Shown here piece after piece: positions 17,144-24,144 of a stretch of 64,000 nt of DNA. The stretch lies in the NCBI GenBank assembly GCA_023667395.1, contig JAMPAC010000005.1:47261-111260 (forward strand), written 5' to 3'. The stretch is from Blautia sp. (GTDB lineage: Bacteria; Bacillota; Clostridia; Lachnospirales; Lachnospiraceae). Under the pieces are notes generated by a model. It saw only the letters and a list, made by a program, of their open reading frames with translations. It did not search any database and was not told the DNA's origin. The position numbers were made by a program, and so were the translations under genes. Positions within the stretch are counted from its first letter, which is position 1, and each line of letters opens with the position of its first letter.

Positions 17144-17602
17144 ATGCAGGGACAGGACATATTGGCGGTCAGGACAGAATTCGCCAGAAAAATGATCTGC
17201 AATCAGATCAAAAAAGTCTTAAAAGAAAAGGCAGGATACCTCGTTGACATTCAATTTGATCAGCTGGAAATCATAAGCGCCAATGAAAACGTATCTCTTC
17301 ATTTGACTGGAACCGCTGAAACAGACTCCAAAGAGTTAAAAAGAATATGCGGGAATTCCGTTGTTTTAAAGAATATCGTTTCCATGCTTTTAAACGTTTC
17401 GTGGGCGTTCCTGGATCGACGCGTGGAAAAGTTCATAACCGAAAAGCTGAAAAGCAGGTATGGGGCACAGGTCATTCTTCAGATCAAAGACAGAAAATAC
17501 CGCGAGGAACGCGGCAGATCATCCATTTACCTGGATGTTGACGCTGAAATAAAAACAACGGAACTTGAGAAAATCCTGAAAGCTGTTGAATTAATTGAAT
17601 GA
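17144..17602 (+). CDS. unrecognised protein with two copies of a small alpha/beta domain
   Basis: It follows GAGGAGAACACGGA, 19 bases after the previous gene. The 152 residues contain two units that resemble the 78-residue neighbour. The first (about 8-70) has MICNQIKKVLKEK, then VSLHLTGTAET and SKELKRI. The second (about 95-152) has KFITEKLKSRYG, then SIYLDVDAEIKTTELEKIL. The shared pattern is a Lys-rich helix, a strand, an xLxLxxDAEI strand and an ELxxIL helix. No signal peptide is seen. Function unknown. Confidence 0.65.
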   Translation: MQGQDILAVRTEFARKMICNQIKKVLKEKAGYLVDIQFDQLEIISANENVSLHLTGTAETDSKELKRICGNSVVLKNIVSMLLNVSWAFLDRRVEKFITEKLKSRYGAQVILQIKDRKYREERGRSSIYLDVDAEIKTTELEKILKAVELIE

Positions 17603-17633
17603 TTCCTGCCCGGAGAGGAAAATAATTCACATT

Positions 17634-18299
17634 ATGAACGAACGCAGTTATGCACAATACAAAAGGAACCGATTCCGTGAACAGAAGAAACGCGAAGGCC
17701 TCCTGGACGGAAAAATCCAGCTGATAGCCGGAATATGCCTTTTACTGTATACTTTCTGGATACTCCCGTTCCACGCGGACAACATCAGCGCAATTTCCGG
17801 GGATGAGGTGCAAGCCGGGGATAATTATGCCCCAAGGCAGGTTTATTATATGGAAAACCTGCAGCTTCTGTGCGCGGATACGGATGACGACGAGATTTAC
17901 TGTATCGCAAGATTTCCCGACTGTGGCCTGAATGACTGGATCGTCTGCTTTACCCCCGGCAGAAACAGGGAACTGGCGGCGCAGATCAGGCTGGCGGCCC
18001 AGGACGGCATGGAGATCGACCTGACCGTGGGCGGATATTTCCAGATGAGGGTTCTGGATGATCTACCTTTCTCGGCGGATTCGTTTCTTTCCGTATATGG
18101 CAGGAAGTACGCGGATGCCGATGCCGGGAACCTGTTGGAAATGGACGCGGAATACCTGTGCGAAAGGAACGACAACTATACCCTGCGGACGCTCCTGCGC
18201 CCCGGCATCCCCCTCGTCAGCATTCTGGTGGGCGCAGGCGGAGTGATATCCGGCGGGATCCTGCTGATCCGGAACCGTCCGCGCAAAGCTTTTCGATAA
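17634..18299 (+). CDS. unrecognised two-helix membrane protein
   Basis: I prefer the ATG at 17634 (MNERSYAQYK) because the earlier in-frame ATG at 17595 has no ribosome site; the spacing to GGAGAGG is long, so this is not certain. One membrane helix lies at about residues 30-50 (LIAGICLLLYTFWILPF) and another near the C-terminus (LVSILVGAGGVISGGILLI). The roughly 140 residues between them would be extracytoplasmic. It is the third gene of the plus-strand operon. No family recognised. Confidence 0.65.
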   Translation: MNERSYAQYKRNRFREQKKREGLLDGKIQLIAGICLLLYTFWILPFHADNISAISGDEVQAGDNYAPRQVYYMENLQLLCADTDDDEIYCIARFPDCGLNDWIVCFTPGRNRELAAQIRLAAQDGMEIDLTVGGYFQMRVLDDLPFSADSFLSVYGRKYADADAGNLLEMDAEYLCERNDNYTLRTLLRPGIPLVSILVGAGGVISGGILLIRNRPRKAFR

Positions 18300-18338
18300 A
18301 AAATAAAATGCCGCTTATGCGGCGGAATGGAGAACAAA

Positions 18339-19043
18339 ATGATTACATCCACAGAACACAAGGACTACCAGGCATTATTGAAGAAAGGAAACGGAAGCAT
18401 CCTGAAAGCCCTCCGCGCCGACAAGGGCGGCGGAAAAGGCCTGATCGCCGGGGGAATCGTCCTCTTAGCCGCCGGGCTCCTGCTCAGTATTTTCGGATTG
18501 TTTTTCATCTTTGGGATCCCGGGTCTCATACTTCTTGTGATCGGCATTGTACTGAAAAATAAAAGGGATTCTTCCTGGATCTCCTATTATCGGGAAACCA
18601 CCGGTTATTCGGAGGGGGAAATCCAACAGATCGACCGTGAACTGGCTTCATCCTCCGTTACGCTGGTGGTAACGCCCAGCGCATCGGTAAACAACTGCGT
18701 ATCCTGCTTCTTCACGGAACACTATATGGTCATGAACGGTATGGAGCCCTATGTCCGCCGTTTGGAGGACTTCATCGCTGTGGCGTTCTCTGACAGCACG
18801 GACCGCTGGTATATGGCCAGTCTGACAAAACAGGACAAAGAGACCAGGGCGGTTGGCCTTTTTACCGACACGGACAAAAAGCCCACCCTCTGCAAGGAGG
18901 TCATGGAGGAACTGTGCCGCCGCAATCCGGATGTGCTCTGCGGCCAGGCGATCGTCTGCGAGGGCAGGAACTACATATTGGAGCGCGACGGCGCACAGAT
19001 CCTGCGCCTGTATCAGGAAGGGCGCAGGCTGGAACTGGCATAA
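18339..19043 (+). CDS. unrecognised membrane-hairpin protein with C-terminal soluble domain
   Basis: The ATG at 18339 has GGAG six bases upstream; the ATG at 18327 does not. Two adjacent helices at about 35-85 (GLIAGGIVLLAAGLLLSIFG and FGIPGLILLVIGIVL) form a hairpin. A cytoplasmic domain follows, with about 150 residues of alternating strands and helices (VTLVVTPSASVNN, HYMVMNGMEPYVRRLEDFIA). The layout resembles small PH-like-domain membrane proteins, but that is not established. It is the last gene of the operon and ends at a strong terminator. Confidence 0.65.
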   Translation: MITSTEHKDYQALLKKGNGSILKALRADKGGGKGLIAGGIVLLAAGLLLSIFGLFFIFGIPGLILLVIGIVLKNKRDSSWISYYRETTGYSEGEIQQIDRELASSSVTLVVTPSASVNNCVSCFFTEHYMVMNGMEPYVRRLEDFIAVAFSDSTDRWYMASLTKQDKETRAVGLFTDTDKKPTLCKEVMEELCRRNPDVLCGQAIVCEGRNYILERDGAQILRLYQEGRRLELA

Positions 19044-19048
19044 TGGCA

Positions 19049-19087
19049 AGACCGCCCCGGTTTTCCGCAGGAAGACCGGGGCGGTCT
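19049..19087 (+). terminator. terminator of the plus-strand operon
   Basis: A perfect 13-bp stem (AGACCGCCCCGGT at 19049-19061 with ACCGGGGCGGTCT at 19075-19087) lies five bases after the stop codon at 19043. The downstream arm plus eight bases is repeated 1.3 kb away (see the direct repeat). Confidence 0.8.
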
Positions 19088-19154
19088 CAATTAGGGCTTA
19101 TATAATGAACTACTGCTGTCCCACAATTACATAATATCAGGATTATTTTCTCAT

Positions 19155-19785
19155 TTACTGCTTATCTATTGTTCTATCAAACAGCGGCATCCATTCCCTT
19201 TGCTTATATTTACCTCCATCCAACCAGATTGGCGTGAGCGTATAGGTCGGAACATTGGATTTTAAAACAACCAACTGTTGTGCATCATTATATCCCAATT
19301 TTCCCTCTTCGATTCTTTCCTGCGTCCATTTTTCCTTTAATTTTCCGTCTTCATCACTTTTCGCCGTCTTTAAAATTTCTCTTCCTATTTCACTGAAATA
19401 TTTCTGTACAATCTGCTTTTGCCTTTGATCTTTAAATACCGCCGAATGGTCAGAAAATACTTTTTCTGTCATATCAAAACCAAACTTAATCTCGACATTT
19501 TCTATTCCCAACTCTTTTAAGCGCGTTAAAATTTCTGTTTCTTTCTCCTGGTTAAAACATATATATGCCAAAATTATTTTCTGACCTTTTAATTTTTCTT
19601 TTTCCTTTGCAGTCAATTCTTTTACATGTGACTCCTGCGTCTCCCTTTCCCCTATAGGTATTCCCATATACTCCTGAAAGATAGAAATAACCTGCCTACC
19701 GGAATATGCACCGTCATCAAAAAAAAATAATAGCTTCTTTCTTTCCGTTTTCCCTTAACGATTCAAATTTCTCTTGACATATCAT
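19155..19785 (-). pseudogene. frameshifted phosphoribosyltransferase-like gene (PRTase-CE type)
   Basis: The main open frame (to 19155) can be followed upstream of its first ATG at 19667 through DDGAYSGRQVISIFQEY, but it hits a stop upstream. An adjacent frame supplies QEKFESLRENGKKEAIIFF and joins the first exactly at a run of nine T residues on the coding strand (19719-19727). Adding one T restores a single frame. The joined segment, a hydrophobic strand then DDGAYSG, fits the PRPP-binding loop of phosphoribosyltransferases. The C-terminal half with WLDGGKYKQREWMPLF fits the PRTase-CE group seen in defence islands. The total is only about 210 residues, so the N-terminus is also missing, or the upstream 139-residue gene was part of it. 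Phase variation or a sequencing error at the T9 run are alternatives to decay. Confidence 0.5.
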
Positions 19786-19793
19786 CAGAATAC

Positions 19794-20213
19794 TCAATCT
19801 ACCATGCCCACTGAAACCGAAACGCCAGCCCCCTTACAAAATGCCAACGTCAATTCCCTGATAGCATCATTGGACAGCTTCAAGGATTTATCCGACAATA
19901 TATAATCTGCGTCTGCCGACTCTATCTTGATAGAAGCCTTTTCATAATAAGGATTCTTTAGCTCAAACGAAATCATATTTCCGTCATTGCAATCCATAAT
20001 ACCCTTTGCTAAATCTCCTTCTCCCCCATCGATAAACAGTAACTCTATATCATAAAGGCTTTTGTCCAATAACGACTGCATTTCCAAAAAATGCTTCTTC
20101 ATCTCATAAACACCATTCCTATATTCATCATTACGAAACGGGATCTGAGAAACGCCCAGTTTTTTAAGCATTGACAAGAATTTGTCAATGAATAGTATTT
20201 CATTATTGTACAT
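19794..20213 (-). CDS. unrecognised 139-residue protein
   Basis: It starts at MYNNEILFID after GGAGGAATACGA, a good ribosome site. It is a soluble alpha/beta protein with an acidic centre (ELLFIDGGEGDLAKGIMD) and no recognisable motif. The stop codon lies nine bases before the first plausible start of the frameshifted gene downstream, so the two were probably one operon or even one gene. It could be an antitoxin or immunity-type partner; nothing in the sequence proves it. Confidence 0.55.
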   Translation of the reverse strand: MYNNEILFIDKFLSMLKKLGVSQIPFRNDEYRNGVYEMKKHFLEMQSLLDKSLYDIELLFIDGGEGDLAKGIMDCNDGNMISFELKNPYYEKASIKIESADADYILSDKSLKLSNDAIRELTLAFCKGAGVSVSVGMVD

Positions 20214-20450
20214 TCGTATTCCTCCATGATAGACAACTACCTATATACTTAGCAAAATTTTATCAACTATACGGCTTAAAATCAAGAACTTTTTTATTTG
20301 ATTAGGCTTTGATTCCCATTACAAAAATTTTCTCCCTGCTATGGACTCTGCTGGCTTCTCACAGTTCGTTGTTACTCGGCTAAGGGAACTGCTGCAGGAA
20401 GACCGGGGCGGTCTTCACTTTTACCCTTTCCACTTTATCATTCTAACCTT
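20214..20450. other. intergenic gap with a possible group II intron scrap and a hairpin
   Basis: No open frame with a ribosome site is seen. Around 20340-20395 the minus strand reads a GTAACAACGAACTG...AAGCCAGCAGAG-like stretch that resembles pieces found in bacterial group II introns; this is a weak, memory-based similarity. A hairpin GAAGACCG-GGG-CGGTCTTC at 20398-20416 ends the gap. Confidence 0.25.
20398..20416. terminator. hairpin between convergent units, likely terminator
   Basis: A perfect 8-bp stem (GAAGACCG with CGGTCTTC, loop GGG) lies 34 bases past the stop of the minus-strand gene at 20451. On the plus strand it is followed by ACTTTT. It contains most of the 21-bp repeat. Confidence 0.5.
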
Positions 20451-20900
20451 TCACGGAATAGCATCTTTCATGGAATAAAAGACCATACTCCGCACGGTTT
20501 CAAACAGCCTGGCGGCTTCGTACATCAACTCTGTTTTGTCCGCGTCATTCTCCTCCGGACGCAGGCTGGCGATCCTTTTCAGGCCTGTTGTCACCCTGTT
20601 TTCCAGTTCCTGCGCATCTTCGATATACGCGACGGTGAAGCGGTACTTCCTCTCCAGCTGCGGGTAAAGTTCCTCGAATTTTGCGGAGATCGGGTCGAAA
20701 AACTTATAGTAAAAGAAGCTGAATACATCGAAGGGCCGGTTCCAGCCGTCCTCCCCGTGAAAGACCTCATCCACGTAACCCAGCATGACTTCCGCATAAT
20801 ACCGTAATTTCAGCCCAATACTGTCCCTGGGCTCACCCTCAATGATTTCCCTGTATTCCTGTCTGATCTCCTCGTCCAGGGAAAGCTCTTTTTCTCCCAT
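20451..20900 (-). CDS. unrecognised 149-residue acidic protein
   Basis: The start is the ATG at 20900 (MGEKELSLDE) after AGGAGGACGATAT; the longer open frame upstream is the overlapping previous gene region. The protein is acidic and mainly helical (EIRQEYREIIEGE, FDVFSFFYYKFFDPISAKF, ELMYEAARLFETVRSMVF). There are no membrane segments or known motifs. It lies 46 bases downstream of another unknown gene and shares its promoter, which carries the same ECF-like motif as the CRISPR CARF/sigma-like operon. A role in that response is only an inference from the promoter. Confidence 0.6.
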   Translation of the reverse strand: MGEKELSLDEEIRQEYREIIEGEPRDSIGLKLRYYAEVMLGYVDEVFHGEDGWNRPFDVFSFFYYKFFDPISAKFEELYPQLERKYRFTVAYIEDAQELENRVTTGLKRIASLRPEENDADKTELMYEAARLFETVRSMVFYSMKDAIP

Positions 20901-20946
20901 ATATCGTCCTCCTGTCTTTATTTTTCCCGCTTTGCTTTCGTCCTTT

Positions 20947-21450
20947 TCACGACACCCTGCACAGGCCGCCGTATCCGTATGTAATGCCGATCCGCATGAT
21001 CTCGCCGTGCCCGCCGGAGAGGTCCTGCGCATTCCGCATTACAAAACCGGCGCTGTACACATAGGCCTCCGGATACAGGATATACGTTTCAATGCCCGAA
21101 ATATCCTCCCGTTCACGCTCCCATTCCGATTCCCTGTCGGAGACATACAGGAAAGAATACTGCACGTCAAAGGGTTCGGGCATCATCATTGTCAGGCACG
21201 TCATTTCATTGCGGATCACATGGTAGACAAGGTATCCGCTCTGCCGTTCAAATTCTTCCACCAGCCTCTTTTCCGCCTCTGACAGAGCATACAGCACCCC
21301 TACTCTGTTTCCCTTTCCCGCATAGCTGGCACACACCTTCCCCTCTTCTTGAAACATCCTGATCACGGACTCTTTCGGCTCATCATACAGCTGCAGCATC
21401 TGCATTCTTTTTACCGCTTCGTCGATCCATTTTTCTTTTCCTTCGTTCAT
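20947..21450 (-). CDS. unrecognised 167-residue protein with ECF-like promoter
   Basis: It starts at MNEGKEKWID after GGAGGATGGAAG. It is a soluble protein with an N-terminal helical part (WIDEAVKRMQMLQLY, ESVIRMFQEEGKV) and a mixed alpha/beta C-terminal part with several Tyr-rich strands. I do not recognise a family. About 120 bases upstream is TGCAAC-N16-CGCTAT, almost identical over 30 bases to the site before the CARF/sigma-like operon. It is the first gene of a two-gene unit with 20451-20900. Confidence 0.6.
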   Translation of the reverse strand: MNEGKEKWIDEAVKRMQMLQLYDEPKESVIRMFQEEGKVCASYAGKGNRVGVLYALSEAEKRLVEEFERQSGYLVYHVIRNEMTCLTMMMPEPFDVQYSFLYVSDRESEWEREREDISGIETYILYPEAYVYSAGFVMRNAQDLSGGHGEIMRIGITYGYGGLCRVS

Positions 21451-21570
21451 CTTCCATCCTCCCGTTTATGATCTGATTCTTTCAGACTCAGCTTTTTTTA
21501 TATCTGCCTTCGCAAAGCGCCCTCTCCACGGGTATCTCCTGCTCCGCCGCCTTGCCTTCCTGCTTTTACT

Positions 21571-21598
21571 ATAGCGTCGGTTTTCCTGCCCGGTTGCA
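21571..21598 (-). promoter_or_regulatory. candidate ECF-like promoter (copy 1 of shared motif)
   Basis: On the minus strand TGCAAC (21593-21598) is 16 bases from CGCTAT (21571-21576). The spacer CGGGCAGGAAAACCG is shared with the site at 27477-27504. It faces the gene starting at 21450. Confidence 0.45.
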
Positions 21599-21607
21599 AA
21601 AAAAGCG

Positions 21608-21744
21608 CAAAAAAATTCTGTAGATCTTTTCTACAGAACTTTTTGGTAATCGGAAATGAGGAAACCGTGTACGGATCAGTGTGTCAATGCCCTGTATCGG
21701 GCTCATTCCATTTCTATCCTGCCAATAGCGCCCCTCTTTCCCAC
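21608..21744 (-). ncRNA. candidate small RNA or one-repeat CRISPR unit, copy 1
   Basis: On the minus strand a promoter TTGCAG-N17-TATGCT (21751-21779) is followed by about 137 bases and a terminator hairpin (TTCTGTAG/CTACAGAA, 21616-21638) with a run of seven T. Inside is GCCC-GATACA-GGGC followed by ATTGACAC, which looks like the 3' end of a CRISPR repeat (stem plus 8-base tag). The next roughly 34 bases before the terminator block are unique to this copy and have the length of a spacer. A second unit with the same outer parts lies 1 kb away. No other repeats follow, so it is not a proven array. Confidence 0.5.
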
Positions 21745-21816
21745 GCCTTAAGCATAACACAATCCCATACTTTCTGCAAGAAAATCAATTCGATTTACAG
21801 CTTGCCAGATTTTCAT

Positions 21817-21891
21817 CTAACTTTTGCCCATACGTTTTCCTGTAAGTTTCAAATCTTGCTTAAACTGATTAGATGGAACAATTTTAAGCAT
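21817..21891 (-). pseudogene. remnant of a YafQ/RelE-type toxin gene (24 codons)
   Basis: The frame begins MLKIVPSNQFKQDLKLTG, the typical N-terminus of YafQ-type mRNA interferase toxins (about 90 residues when complete), and stops after 24 codons. Its ATG overlaps the stop of the antitoxin remnant, the normal coupling of these pairs. The break lies near the outer edge of the candidate small RNA unit, which suggests insertion or deletion there. Confidence 0.7.
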
Positions 21892-22048
21892 CGGTAAATA
21901 CCTCGTCTAACACTTCATCCAATGATTCATAGCGCTTGTAATTACCGGGATTCTTTTTCATTTCCTCATATTCATCCAACGCCGCCCTTGTTTCCGCATT
22001 TGGCGTAAGACGTTTGATAGATGCGTAAAAAACACTTGAAATCTGCAA
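21884..22048 (-). pseudogene. remnant of a RelB/DinJ-type antitoxin gene (C-terminal 54 residues)
   Basis: The frame reads TPNAETRAALDEYEEMKKNP then YKRYESLDEVLDEV to a stop that overlaps the toxin start. This matches the C-terminus of RelB/DinJ antitoxins. The N-terminal DNA-binding half and a start codon are absent; a stop codon lies in frame just upstream. The antisense RNA promoter of the type I module overlaps the broken end. Confidence 0.65.
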
Positions 22049-22064
22049 AAATCAATGCTATTAT
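22036..22064 (+). promoter_or_regulatory. promoter of the antisense antitoxin RNA
   Basis: TTGAAA (22036-22041), 17 bases, then TATTAT (22059-22064): a near-consensus SigA promoter on the plus strand, placed just before the structured antisense RNA. Confidence 0.8.
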
Positions 22065-22070
22065 ATACAT

Positions 22071-22176
22071 ATAAAAAGGGAAAGCACCCATTCCAAAGTG
22101 GATGCTCCTAAAAAGGGTTAAATGTCCTTACGGACACTGCCTCTCTCGTGGACCAGACGAGGGAGGCTTATTTTTT
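22071..22176 (+). ncRNA. antisense RNA antitoxin of the type I module
   Basis: From the promoter at 22036-22064 a transcript of about 105 bases would run to a strong terminator. That terminator is an 11-bp stem, GCCTCTCTCGT with ACGAGGGAGGC, at 22139-22167, followed by TTATTTTTT. Two further hairpins precede it (GCACCCATTCC/AAAGTGGATGC and TGTCC-TTAC-GGACA). It is complementary to the 3' end and 3' untranslated part of the toxin mRNA, as in the txpA/RatA type. This is inferred from signals; expression is not shown. Confidence 0.7.
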
Positions 22177-22287
22177 ACGCTTGTTCCTCTTATCGAGAAA
22201 GGCAAGCAACGCAATAACAAAGCTACCAAAGGCAATCAGCAAAGCCAATATGCCAATGAAAATCGATATGATTTCAAAAGCTGTCAT
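22168..22287 (-). CDS. holin-like type I toxin, 39 residues
   Basis: The gene starts at an ATG eight bases after GGAAGGAGGTGG and encodes a 39-residue peptide: MTAFEIIS, one hydrophobic helix (FIGILALLIAFGSFVIALLA) and a basic tail DKRNKRKK. This is the signature of the Firmicute holin-like toxin family (TxpA/BsrE relatives), which depolarises the membrane when unrepressed. The leader is about 110 bases long and contains two hairpins (CCCGGCTTGCCGG and CGTACATAGTACG) that may hide the ribosome site. The overlapping plus-strand RNA is the likely antitoxin. The module looks intact. Confidence 0.85.
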   Translation of the reverse strand: MTAFEIISIFIGILALLIAFGSFVIALLAFLDKRNKRKK

Positions 22288-22388
22288 AAGCGCCACCTCC
22301 TTCCAACGTACTATGTACGTTTTGTACTCCGGCAAGCCGGGATAAGCTAGGAGGCTACCACCCTGTCATGGATACTTTCCGTAAATAA

Positions 22389-22417
22389 ATTATACCATAT
22401 TTCTGATAATATGTATA
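22389..22417 (-). promoter_or_regulatory. promoter of the holin-like toxin
   Basis: On the minus strand TATACA, 17 bases, then TATAAT preceded by TGG (extended -10). It lies about 100 bases before the toxin start, giving the long leader typical of this family. Confidence 0.7.
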
Positions 22418-22626
22418 TGAAAACATAATTTGGAATTGAAATTGGTTGACATAATCCTTTACTTTCCCATCTATTTCCTTTTCGCTTTCAGCATCCAATA
22501 TTTGCAAAGAAGTTTCTGAAAATTCCACCCTGTCATATTGGTAATTTCTGCAAGGTACGCGCTCACCATGTAAAAGGGCATAGAATGAAGAAAACAGACA
22601 TCACCAGTAGAGTACAAGAAAAGCGC

Positions 22627-22853
22627 AAAAAAATTCTGTAGATCTTTTCTACAGAACTTTTTGGAACGGATTACCTTTCGGCTGCATCCGATTCCCTGTA
22701 AACGAGCTGGCTGGAAACCAGCTGACTGCCCAGCTGAACTATTGCCTACAAAATCTAAAAACACAAAAAAAGGGAGGAGTAAATTATGAGTGTCAATGCC
22801 CTGCATCGGGCTCATTCCATTTCTATCCTTCCAATAGCGCCCCGCTTTCCCAC
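22627..22853 (-). ncRNA. candidate small RNA or degenerate CRISPR unit, copy 2
   Basis: The promoter TTGCAG-N17-TATGCT (22860-22888), the GCCC-GATGCA-GGGC-ATTGACAC block and the terminator hairpin (22634-22656 with T7) match copy 1. About 118 bases at 22790-22908 match 21681-21799 with few changes, and 46 bases at 22619-22664 match 21601-21646 exactly. Only the middle differs: 125 bases here against 34 in copy 1. That middle contains GGGAGGAGTAAATTATG on the plus strand, like the start region of the CARF-HEPN gene, so it may hold a captured gene end. Conserved ends with an exchanged centre is the main point. Confidence 0.5.
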
Positions 22854-23055
22854 GCCTTAAGCATAACACAATCCCATACTTTCTGCAAGGAAATTAATTC
22901 GATTTACCACATTCCAAGTAACAGTTCAAACTCGTCTCACAAGAATGTCTTTTCCCCAGTATTCCAGTCTTTTTCTGTCCTTTTCGTCTCCAAAATCCAC
23001 TGAAATACACAGTTTCCATGCCGTTTTAACTACTTTTAGAACCAGACTGCAAAAC

Positions 23056-24024
23056 CTATATTTTGGCTTCCGACATTTCTGCAAGCAACTTATTTCTGTA
23101 GGCAACATCCTCTGTTACCCTTTTAATATCCTCATTCCGATTATTTGACAATAGATAACTTATCAGAGAAATGATAGCGTTTTCGCCTTGAACAATGCCT
23201 TTTTGAATCCCTCTATTTTCTACACGATCCAGCACTTCACACATAGTTGTCTCTCTCCTTTCCATTTCAATATTGTACGCATCTTCAAATCGATTATCTT
23301 TTGTCATAATAGACATCAACTGCAACAGTTCATGCACATGCCTTATCGTAGTATTCGATGGAATATAATTCTTATTTTTACGCATCTGCACGAAATAATC
23401 TGCTACAATCTTAAAATCACTTGTGAACATCTGCACTTGTTCATCAGTAAGGTATGCGATTTCATACAGATTCATGCGATAGTCATTCACAAACGGCTTT
23501 AACTCTTCCGGAACGTCCAGACATTCATATAATGTTCTTGGTTTTCTCCACTGCCTGTCATATCCGAAATACAATACCAGTGTCACCACAGGGTATCTCG
23601 CTGCAGTTTTCCCTGTCTTTTCCCGCATCTCCTTATCCGTCAAGAGCTGCGCCCGGTAAGCGGCTCCGTCATAAGAAAATAACCGAAAGGGCATGTCATT
23701 GTCAATATCCGTCTGGTTTTCCAATCCGTACAGTGCGATACGCACAAGCCCTTTCCGCCAATACTTGGCGACATCCCTTTCCTGCGCATGTAACTTCCCG
23801 TCTGCCTTGTAACTGGAATTAGGGCTTTCGTCATCCAATTCTTCCTCTTTCACAAGAAGTTTTCCGTCAAACAGCAGCACATTTATGATATCCGCAAACA
23901 CGTCATTGTAAGCTTCCTCAATCAATTTCTTACTTATCTGTATCTGTTCTGTATCTGTTGCATCCGTTTCCAGTGCATGACGGTACTGCTCTAATTCCAG
24001 TTCCGCTTTCCAGTTTCTCCGCAT
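23056..24024 (-). CDS. Rpn-family recombination-promoting nuclease/putative transposase
   Basis: The 322-residue protein has the PD-(D/E)XK-like N-terminal core of the Rpn/Transposase_31 family: NDVFADIINVLLFDGK, then HAQERDVAKYW and IRIALYGLENQTDIDNDMP. The C-terminal half has helical segments and ends in a GIQKGIVQGENAI-type linker common to these proteins. The start has no clear ribosome site, so the true N-terminus may lie at residue 30 or so. Short copies of GTAACAGTTCA face each other on both sides of the gene (22918 and 24148). It lies between Cas6 and the small RNA patch and is probably a passenger rather than a CRISPR component. Confidence 0.8.
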   Translation of the reverse strand: MRRNWKAELELEQYRHALETDATDTEQIQISKKLIEEAYNDVFADIINVLLFDGKLLVKEEELDDESPNSSYKADGKLHAQERDVAKYWRKGLVRIALYGLENQTDIDNDMPFRLFSYDGAAYRAQLLTDKEMREKTGKTAARYPVVTLVLYFGYDRQWRKPRTLYECLDVPEELKPFVNDYRMNLYEIAYLTDEQVQMFTSDFKIVADYFVQMRKNKNYIPSNTTIRHVHELLQLMSIMTKDNRFEDAYNIEMERRETTMCEVLDRVENRGIQKGIVQGENAIISLISYLLSNNRNEDIKRVTEDVAYRNKLLAEMSEAKI

Positions 24025-24144
24025 GGATGGTGGTTCTTTGGAAAACAGGTATGCCGCTCCGTCCGCTCAGAACAGGGCAGTGCGCCTCCGCCGTCCCTTT
24101 AGCTGCAAACCGACAAATCGCCGGAAACCATCGGGGCTGAACTG

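Larger units (their letters stand above)
19067..20414. repeat. 21-bp direct repeat bracketing two A+T-rich genes
   Basis: The 21 bases at 19067-19087, starting GCAGGAAGACC and ending GGCGGTCT, occur again at 20394-20414. The 1.3 kb between them holds the broken phosphoribosyltransferase-like gene and a 139-residue unknown gene, both poorer in G+C than the neighbours. This fits an insertion that duplicated its target, or recombination between terminators. Confidence 0.6.

Noticed and set aside
20340-20395. A group II intron
   Set aside because: Only a short stretch resembles intron sequence; there is no reverse transcriptase gene or recognisable domain V.
22102-22350. Plus-strand frames of 65-82 codons over the holin-like toxin
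   Set aside because: The minus strand has the toxin family signature, ribosome site and promoter; the plus strand here is explained by the antisense RNA.
21608-22853. A conventional CRISPR array
   Set aside because: Only two repeat-like blocks are present, 1.1 kb apart, each with its own promoter and terminator; there is no repeat-spacer-repeat order.
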